Shown here: positions 32,735 through 37,314 of the stretch, piece by piece
How positions within the stretch are numbered: position 1 is the stretch's first letter
How the letters are laid out: each line of letters opens with the position of its first letter
Assembly: GCA_002307055.1 (NCBI GenBank)
Contig: DBTM01000005.1
Span: 1-37,314 of the forward strand
DNA from: Clostridiales bacterium UBA1316
Lineage (GTDB): Bacteria > Bacillota > Clostridia > Oscillospirales > Oscillospiraceae
Direction of reading: 5' to 3'
Length of the DNA stretch: 37,314 nt
Translations under genes and position numbers: made by a program
The notes under the pieces: generated by a model
The model's database searches: none
Seen by the model: the letters and a program-made list of their open reading frames with translations, nothing else
Told to the model about the DNA's origin: nothing

Positions 32735-33286
32735 ATGTCAAAATACGATCATCTGGTACATACATTTGAGAAGCAGTATAACTCGTGGGGCGACTTTATG
32801 CCGCCTTATCAGGCATACTTCCGCGGCCATGACTGCATGCCGGACTCCAATTTCTATTCCTCCTACCGCTGCTACATGAAGGAAGCGTTTATCGACCGTG
32901 TGCCGACCTTCCACACGGAAGAGGAATATCTCTGCTTCATCGGATATGACATGGTTGACCCGTGGGGTTCTTTTGACGCGGAGGTTGAGTTCTGGATCGG
33001 CAGGGACATCAATAACATGGAAAAGCACATTATTACCGAGCCGACAATCGTCCGGATCCCGCCGTACACCTGGCACTGTCCGCTGAATTTCAAACGCGTC
33101 GGCATGCCTATCTATTTTCAGGTGCTGAGCCCCAGAGGCAAGTTCGGCGCGTTCCTCCAGAAAATCGATGAGGACGGTAACCCCAGCATCGTCTACAGCG
33201 CCCCCGGCGGCAATAAGCAATGTGTACTCGACAACACCAAAAAGTGCACGATTTGCGGCAAATGCTGGCGAGACAGACAAAAATAA
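32735..33286 (+). CDS. Cupin-like protein with C-terminal CxxCxxC (paralogue 2)
   Basis: A 183-residue tandem paralogue of the gene at 32180, starting three bases after it, so co-transcribed. The cupin-like motif is TFHTEEEYLCF (His60, Glu64; the first His is replaced by Thr), followed by YTWHCPLNFKRVGMP (His114) and CTICGKC (Cys171, Cys174, Cys177). Both proteins share NMEK or SMEK and PTxVRxP segments. The duplication with one changed ligand suggests two related subunits or one active and one regulatory copy. The function is unknown. Confidence 0.75.
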   Translation: MSKYDHLVHTFEKQYNSWGDFMPPYQAYFRGHDCMPDSNFYSSYRCYMKEAFIDRVPTFHTEEEYLCFIGYDMVDPWGSFDAEVEFWIGRDINNMEKHIITEPTIVRIPPYTWHCPLNFKRVGMPIYFQVLSPRGKFGAFLQKIDEDGNPSIVYSAPGGNKQCVLDNTKKCTICGKCWRDRQK

Positions 33287-33294
33287 ATCATGGG

Positions 33295-33334
33295 ACGGCT
33301 CCTGCGGTTAACCGCGGGGGCCGTTATTTTTATT
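33295..33334 (+). terminator. Terminator after the cupin-like pair
   Basis: acggctcctgcgg - ttaa - ccgcgggggccgt forms a 13-bp stem (two G-T pairs) followed by tatttttattt, nine bases past the stop. Confidence 0.85.
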
Positions 33335-33494
33335 TAAAATACGGCTAACTTCCTTGTGTTTACTTAGTCTCTGTGTTATATTTCAAATAATGTTGTTAAA
33401 TGGCAAACAGCCAAGCGAGCCGGGAGATAGAAAAAGGCGGGGAGGCGGCGGTTATAGCTGCCTGAAACGCCTAAAAATGAAAGGATGTTATATC

Positions 33495-35009
33495 ATGAGA
33501 CGAATGAGCCGGGGGATTATTATTTTCATTATAACCGTTTTCCTGCTTACGATGTTCACCGCGGGCGCTGCGGCCGCTTTGAAGACCAAAACATACACAC
33601 TTGACGAAATCGGGATGACGGTGGATGTGCCGACTGACGCATATGCCATAACACGCGATATCAAGGAGGATGACCCATTTTTAAAAAAGTTCAATACTTC
33701 GAAAGATGAAATTAACTCAACGATGCTGACCGATAATACTTTTTTAACCGTTGTTAGCAGGGATCTCAGTTATGAGATAGACATCCAGGCACAGGAGCAC
33801 ATAGCGTCAAACACCGGTGATTTAAGCACAACCGATCTGGCTGAATACGAAGCATTTACCGTTGAGGAATTTATGTCAAGCAACTATACGGTCAAAAGTC
33901 ATGAAATATACGAAAGTCTCCATACAGTATTTATTAAGCTGCTTTGTGACTATACCGACGGGGACGAAACAAAAAGTGCGGTGTATTATTGTGCTAATTA
34001 TAATGATAATCAATATTTAATCAGCTTAAGACCAACTAATAGCGGCATATCTACTGAACAAGCTGAAATTATAGAAAAGGTTATAGACAGCATACAGTTT
34101 ACGGTAAGTCCTGTTGAAGCAGCTTCTGAACCAATACAGACAAAAGAATATGCCTATGCGGATAAGGATACGCAAGTTTCTTTTACCGTTCCGGCGAACT
34201 GGGAATCAATCCCGACAACTGCGGATGACCATATTAATGCGCTGTTTAATTGCAAGGGCGGCACTTATGCAACCATGGAGTACATTTTCACAAACCTATA
34301 TGATATAACCTCCGAAGAGCAGCACTTTGGTCTCTCACGAGCTGATTATAACAGCTCAAATTTGACGGTCAGCGATATCGCCAAGCTTAATGATATGTCC
34401 GAATCCAACATAACGAAGGTGACATATAATGGCCTCGACTTTTTCAAGACGGTGCTGACGGAAGATTATTATAAGTCCATAGGGTTATCGGCTCTGTATT
34501 CAAACTCTATCGAATATGCTTATTTTATCGACGGGAATATGTATGAATTTACGCTGAGCGGGAAGGATTTAACACCATATATCAACGATTTTGAGGCACT
34601 CATGCAAAGCGTTAAATTCCCCGAAACGGCTATGCTGAAGGTGACTGCTTCCGCAGCGCCGACGAGCCAGTTTGCGGCGGGCGAAGTGACGCCTGCCGGA
34701 ACTGCCGCGGCGGGTGAAACCGGCAGCGCGCCGGCCATTGACGTTCTCCGGTTAATCCTGACATTCATTATCGGTGTGGCCCCTATTGCGGTGTACCGGT
34801 TTACCGTCAGGCGCGCACCCGCAGCCAAGCGCAGCGCTATTCTCATCACGGCTATTTACGGCGTCGCTTTTCTGGCCGCAGATACCGCCGTCACGCTGAT
34901 ATTGGGCGGGAGCTTCATAACAACCGGTATAATCATCGTCTGCGGCGGCGTCAACTATCTGATGCTCAGAGCCGGCGCAAAGCGCCTTGTCAGCCAAGGG
35001 ACTGAGTAA
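33495..35009 (+). CDS. Exported membrane-anchored protein with two PsbP-like repeats, unknown function
   Basis: A 504-residue protein started at the ATG at 33495 (MRRMSRGIIIFIITVFLL, signal peptide; AAAGGATG upstream). Two similar extracellular segments follow, each with TYTLDEIGMTVDVP- or YADKDTQVSFTVP-type strands and a later YSLRP or YNGLDFFKTV part. An Ala/Thr-rich linker leads to two or three membrane helices at the C-terminus (LILTFIIGVAPIAVYRF, ILITAIYGVAFLAAD, TGIIIVCGGVNYLML). The two-repeat plus membrane layout suggests a cell-surface sensor or anchor, but I do not recognise a named family. Confidence 0.7.
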   Translation: MRRMSRGIIIFIITVFLLTMFTAGAAAALKTKTYTLDEIGMTVDVPTDAYAITRDIKEDDPFLKKFNTSKDEINSTMLTDNTFLTVVSRDLSYEIDIQAQEHIASNTGDLSTTDLAEYEAFTVEEFMSSNYTVKSHEIYESLHTVFIKLLCDYTDGDETKSAVYYCANYNDNQYLISLRPTNSGISTEQAEIIEKVIDSIQFTVSPVEAASEPIQTKEYAYADKDTQVSFTVPANWESIPTTADDHINALFNCKGGTYATMEYIFTNLYDITSEEQHFGLSRADYNSSNLTVSDIAKLNDMSESNITKVTYNGLDFFKTVLTEDYYKSIGLSALYSNSIEYAYFIDGNMYEFTLSGKDLTPYINDFEALMQSVKFPETAMLKVTASAAPTSQFAAGEVTPAGTAAAGETGSAPAIDVLRLILTFIIGVAPIAVYRFTVRRAPAAKRSAILITAIYGVAFLAADTAVTLILGGSFITTGIIIVCGGVNYLMLRAGAKRLVSQGTE

Positions 35010-35031
35010 ATGCTGTACGGAGGTGTCAAAC

Positions 35032-35814
35032 ATGGCGGCTCAGGATGTTTGGACGGGATTTTGCGAGAAGCTGAAAAACGACGCGTTAACCGAAGCGGAC
35101 TTTACCGAGGAAATGGGACCTTATCTGATCAATTGGCTCAGGGGCGCGGACACGCTGCAAAGAAGAACAAAGTTTATTTCAGCCCCCGTGCGGTTCTTTG
35201 ACACCGGCACAAAGGCCGTTGTTATGCTGGCGTGTCCGGACGATGATTACAGGTTTGATTTCGTTTGCGAAAACGATGTTTACAAGCTTGTGTTTATGGA
35301 GTGTATTACCCTGCCGGTCAACGATATAACGAAGCTTCCCTATTCCGATTTTATTCCACTCCCGAGGTTTGAAAGTTGGATCAGGCGCGAAAAGGAAATT
35401 TCGAAAACTGTTTACCTTTATAACAAATTCAAAGAGCTGCTCGGCCCTGAGAAAGCGGCGCTGATATTCTTGGACGGCTACGGCGAGGCTGTCAACGCGC
35501 GGTCCTGGGTGCCGTTTTACAGCGGCCGTCTCGCTTTTATCGCGAACGCCGCGTGGCAGGAAAACCGGATCAGCGGTGAAAGCATTGTGCTTGAGGAATT
35601 CTCTGAGGATCGTTCCGTCATACGCTTTAAAGACCATATCTGGCTCAGAATGTACCGAGAAACAGGGCATTTGAGAACGCAAATCCCTTATGATGAATAT
35701 ATCGGTTTGTTTGAAGCTGTCTGGCGCGACAGAGCCGAAAAAAGCGGCTGGAAAGTCGGTTTTGCATATGAGGGCGAGGATACAATTATGACATTTGAAA
35801 AGGCGACGGATTGA
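35032..35814 (+). CDS. Soluble protein of unknown function
   Basis: A 260-residue cytoplasmic protein. GGAGG lies six bases before the ATG at 35032. The N-terminal half contains LPYSDFIPLPRFESWIRREK. The C-terminal half is rich in aromatic and charged residues (FLDGYGEAVNARSWVPFYSG, WLRMYRETGHLRTQIPYDEY). There are no membrane segments and no obvious catalytic motif. The tight spacing to the genes on both sides suggests co-transcription with the membrane protein before it and the adenylyltransferase after it. I do not recognise the family. Confidence 0.7.
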   Translation: MAAQDVWTGFCEKLKNDALTEADFTEEMGPYLINWLRGADTLQRRTKFISAPVRFFDTGTKAVVMLACPDDDYRFDFVCENDVYKLVFMECITLPVNDITKLPYSDFIPLPRFESWIRREKEISKTVYLYNKFKELLGPEKAALIFLDGYGEAVNARSWVPFYSGRLAFIANAAWQENRISGESIVLEEFSEDRSVIRFKDHIWLRMYRETGHLRTQIPYDEYIGLFEAVWRDRAEKSGWKVGFAYEGEDTIMTFEKATD

Positions 35815-35828
35815 ATGGTGAGAATAAT

Positions 35829-36692
35829 ATGCGGACTGAGCAGGAAATGTTTGATTTAATACTCGGCGTGGCAGAAGCGGACGAGCGGGTTCGGGCGGTT
35901 TATATGAACGGCTCAAGGGCGAATCCGAATGTGACGAAGGATAAATATCAGGATTATGATATCGTTTTTGTCGTTACGGAAACCGCGTCATTTTTAGCGG
36001 ATAAGGGCTGGATATCCGTTTTCGGAGATATTGTTATGGTGCAGGAACCTGATGAACTGGATATCGACATTTACGGCATTGAACACGATTTTAGCCGGTC
36101 ATATGTCTGGCTGATGCTTTTTAAGGACGGCACCCGGATCGATTTGGGCATTATGATTGAGGAAAAAATGCTGGAGGATTTTAATGACGACGGCCTGACA
36201 GTTATCCTTCTCGACAAAGACAACCTGCTGCCGCAGATTCCGCTCTCGAACGACCGTAATTATTGGGCAGTGCCGCCGACAAAGCCGCAATACGACGGCT
36301 GCTGCAACGAATTCTGGTGGTGCCTTAACAATGTCGGTAAGGGCATCGCACGCGATGAGCTGCCGTATGTGATGGAAATGTACAATCATTACATTCGCGA
36401 TATGCTCAATAAAATGCTGGTGTGGTATATCGGTATTCAGACAGATTTTTCTGTGTCGGCGGGAAAAATGGGCAAATACTTTAAAAAGTATCTGCCTGCC
36501 GAGCTATGTTATGCGTATACCCGAACCTATTCCGACGGCAATTACGAAAATATTTGGGCGGCGGTATTCACGGCGTGCGGGCTGTTCCGAACCGCTGCGT
36601 CGGAGGTTGGCAGGCACTTTAACTATACATACAATCAAAGCGATGATGAGAACATGACAGAGTATCTCAAAAGTATCAAAGCAGAGACTTAA
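35829..36692 (+). CDS. Aminoglycoside 6-adenylyltransferase-like protein (ANT(6)/AadE family)
   Basis: A 287-residue nucleotidyltransferase that would adenylate streptomycin-type aminoglycosides. The family start MRTEQEMFDLILGVAEADER, the nucleotidyltransferase motif MNGSRANPN...QDYDIVFVV and LDIDIYGIEHDFSRSYVWL are recognisable, as are GTRIDLGIM and the C-terminal four-helix part (EMYNHYIRDMLNKMLVWYIG). The ATG at 35829 fits the family better than the one at 35811. Chromosomal homologues do not always confer resistance, so activity should not be assumed. Confidence 0.88.
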   Translation: MRTEQEMFDLILGVAEADERVRAVYMNGSRANPNVTKDKYQDYDIVFVVTETASFLADKGWISVFGDIVMVQEPDELDIDIYGIEHDFSRSYVWLMLFKDGTRIDLGIMIEEKMLEDFNDDGLTVILLDKDNLLPQIPLSNDRNYWAVPPTKPQYDGCCNEFWWCLNNVGKGIARDELPYVMEMYNHYIRDMLNKMLVWYIGIQTDFSVSAGKMGKYFKKYLPAELCYAYTRTYSDGNYENIWAAVFTACGLFRTAASEVGRHFNYTYNQSDDENMTEYLKSIKAET

Positions 36693-36702
36693 CCGTACAA
36701 AG

Positions 36703-36822
36703 GAACCGTCAGGCTGTGTGCTCCAAGGGGGATGATTCTTGCGGATAAAGCCGCAGGAACCATCCTCGCCTTCGATAATTATGTAAACTAAAAAAGACAG
36801 AAGAACCGTCCCATTGTCTTTA
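36703..36822. repeat. Possible dispersed-repeat remnant and hairpins
   Basis: The gap holds ggaaccgtc near 36711 and gaaccgtccc near 36803, a ggatgattc...ggaaccatcc hairpin (36731-36767) and an aaagaca/tgtcttt pair (36793-36822). Such gaaccgtccc-bearing repeats are common in Clostridia intergenic DNA. No gene or clear T-run terminator is present. Confidence 0.3.
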
Positions 36823-36850
36823 GATTAAAGTAAAAAACTTGTCAAATAAG

Positions 36851-36882
36851 CAAAGTTTTTGACTTATAAATTAAAAACTTTG
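36851..36882 (+). promoter_or_regulatory. Operator-like inverted repeat
   Basis: caaagttttt (36851-36860) and aaaaactttg (36873-36882) are perfect inverted repeats. They overlap the -35 region of the promoter at 36880, a good position for a repressor site. Confidence 0.45.
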
Positions 36883-36908
36883 ACTTTGAGCATGCGTTGA
36901 TATATACT
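36880..36908 (+). promoter_or_regulatory. Sigma-A promoter of the AAA ATPase gene
   Basis: TTGACT (36880-36885) and TATACT (36903-36908) are 17 bases apart. Transcription would begin near 36915, just before the ribosome binding site GAGGTGAG, so the leader is very short. Confidence 0.7.
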
Positions 36909-36927
36909 GCACACAGAGGTGAGTATA

Positions 36928-37314
36928 GTGTTTGACCGTCCGGCATATATGAATATACTTCTCGAATTTCGGGATAAAAAGGTTATTAAAATAGTAACGG
37001 GCATACGCCGCTGCGGGAAATCAACGTTGTTCCTATTATTTACCGAGCACCTCAGAAAGAGCGGTGTACCGGATAACCGTATTATTCAGATGAACTTTGA
37101 ATCAATCCGTTATAGGGAAATAGCGGATTATATTGCGCTTTATAAATCGATTTCTGAAAAGATTGTGCCCGGGGGCAAGACTTACATCATACTCGATGAA
37201 GTCCAGATGGTTAAGGATTGGGCAAGAGCCGTGGATTCTTTTCTCGTCGATTTCGATGTGGATATTTACATTACCGGCTCGCACGCATATCTTATGTCCT
37301 CCGCTTTTTCGACG
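36928..37314 (+). CDS. AAA-type ATP-binding protein, DUF4143-associated (partial)
   Basis: Only the first 129 codons are inside the window, and the frame stays open to the right edge. The start is GTG at 36928, with GAGGTGAG five bases upstream. IVTGIRRCGKSTLFLLF is the Walker A region, and YIILDEVQMVKDW is Walker B. ITGSHAYLMSS matches the usual TGSNA motif of this family with His for Asn. These ATPases are widespread in Clostridia, and their biological role is poorly defined. Confidence 0.85.
   Translation, partial: MFDRPAYMNILLEFRDKKVIKIVTGIRRCGKSTLFLLFTEHLRKSGVPDNRIIQMNFESIRYREIADYIALYKSISEKIVPGGKTYIILDEVQMVKDWARAVDSFLVDFDVDIYITGSHAYLMSSAFST

Noticed and set aside
35179..35916. Minus-strand frame of 245 codons
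   Set aside because: It spans the junction of two plus-strand genes and has no family features.
1..37314. CRISPR arrays, tRNA and rRNA genes
   Set aside because: No regularly spaced direct repeats, no tRNA T-loop/acceptor pairs and no rRNA-like stretches were noticed on either strand.

Overview
The window looks like chromosomal DNA of an anaerobic Gram-positive bacterium of the Clostridia (an Oscillospirales-like lineage would fit, but this is not proven). The grounds are consensus sigma-A promoters, AGGAGG-type ribosome binding sites, a CcpA-type cre site, a sortase with its own LPKTD-anchored substrate, an ANT(6)-type adenylyltransferase, and a molybdenum-enzyme operon with anaerobe-style flavin/iron-sulfur domains. 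No tRNA, rRNA or CRISPR array was seen.

Layout. 1-1162: the start of a kdp potassium ATPase operon on the minus strand (kdpF, then partial kdpA), behind a leader with a terminator-like hairpin. 1440-2125: no intact gene, but two long inverted-repeat (MITE-like) elements and a 33-codon gene remnant. 2126-5849 (minus): a tight five-gene operon of soluble proteins (G3E GTPase with two CxxC pairs, ABC ATPase with an added N-terminal domain, DUF4213/DUF364 protein, SAM methyltransferase, THEP1-type NTPase). 5952-9342 (plus): a divergent promoter, a leader with a candidate molybdenum/tungsten cofactor (Moco/Tuco) riboswitch and an intrinsic terminator, then a FecCD-type permease, ATPase and binding lipoprotein. 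9421-10329 (minus): a LysR regulator. 10630-18347 (minus): a five-gene operon for an unusual xanthine-dehydrogenase/4-hydroxybenzoyl-CoA-reductase-like enzyme plus two paralogous SDR dehydrogenases.

The stretch from 2.1 to 18.4 kb reads as one metal-and-enzyme island. The transporter, which I infer imports molybdate or tungstate from its leader and neighbours, would supply metal. The five-gene operon may handle metal or cofactor maturation. The LysR gene and the hydroxylase/SDR operon are the likely consumers. The hydroxylase is the most unusual object. Its flavin subunit has a whole GltD-like NAD(P)H oxidoreductase inserted inside it, its iron-sulfur subunit carries a C2H2 zinc-finger-like segment, its molybdenum subunit has His where the family has its catalytic Glu, and three proteins of the operon share a Pro-rich PPxPxxFG-like motif.

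18734-20557 (minus): sortase and LPKTD protein. 21002-24904 (plus): a catabolite-controlled GH28/GH3 pectin or glycan degradation operon. 24930-26810 (plus): a sugar-transfer-type ATP-grasp protein and a 4Fe-4S protein. 26887-28015: a decayed IS630 element. 28087-30228 (minus): a secreted RCC1/copper-amine-oxidase-N/trypsin-like protease. 30582-32110: a frameshifted IS110-type element. 32180-36692 (plus): two tandem cupin-like proteins with CxxCxxC tails, a secreted membrane protein, an unknown soluble protein and an ANT(6) homologue. 36928-37314: the start of an AAA/DUF4143-type ATPase that runs off the window.
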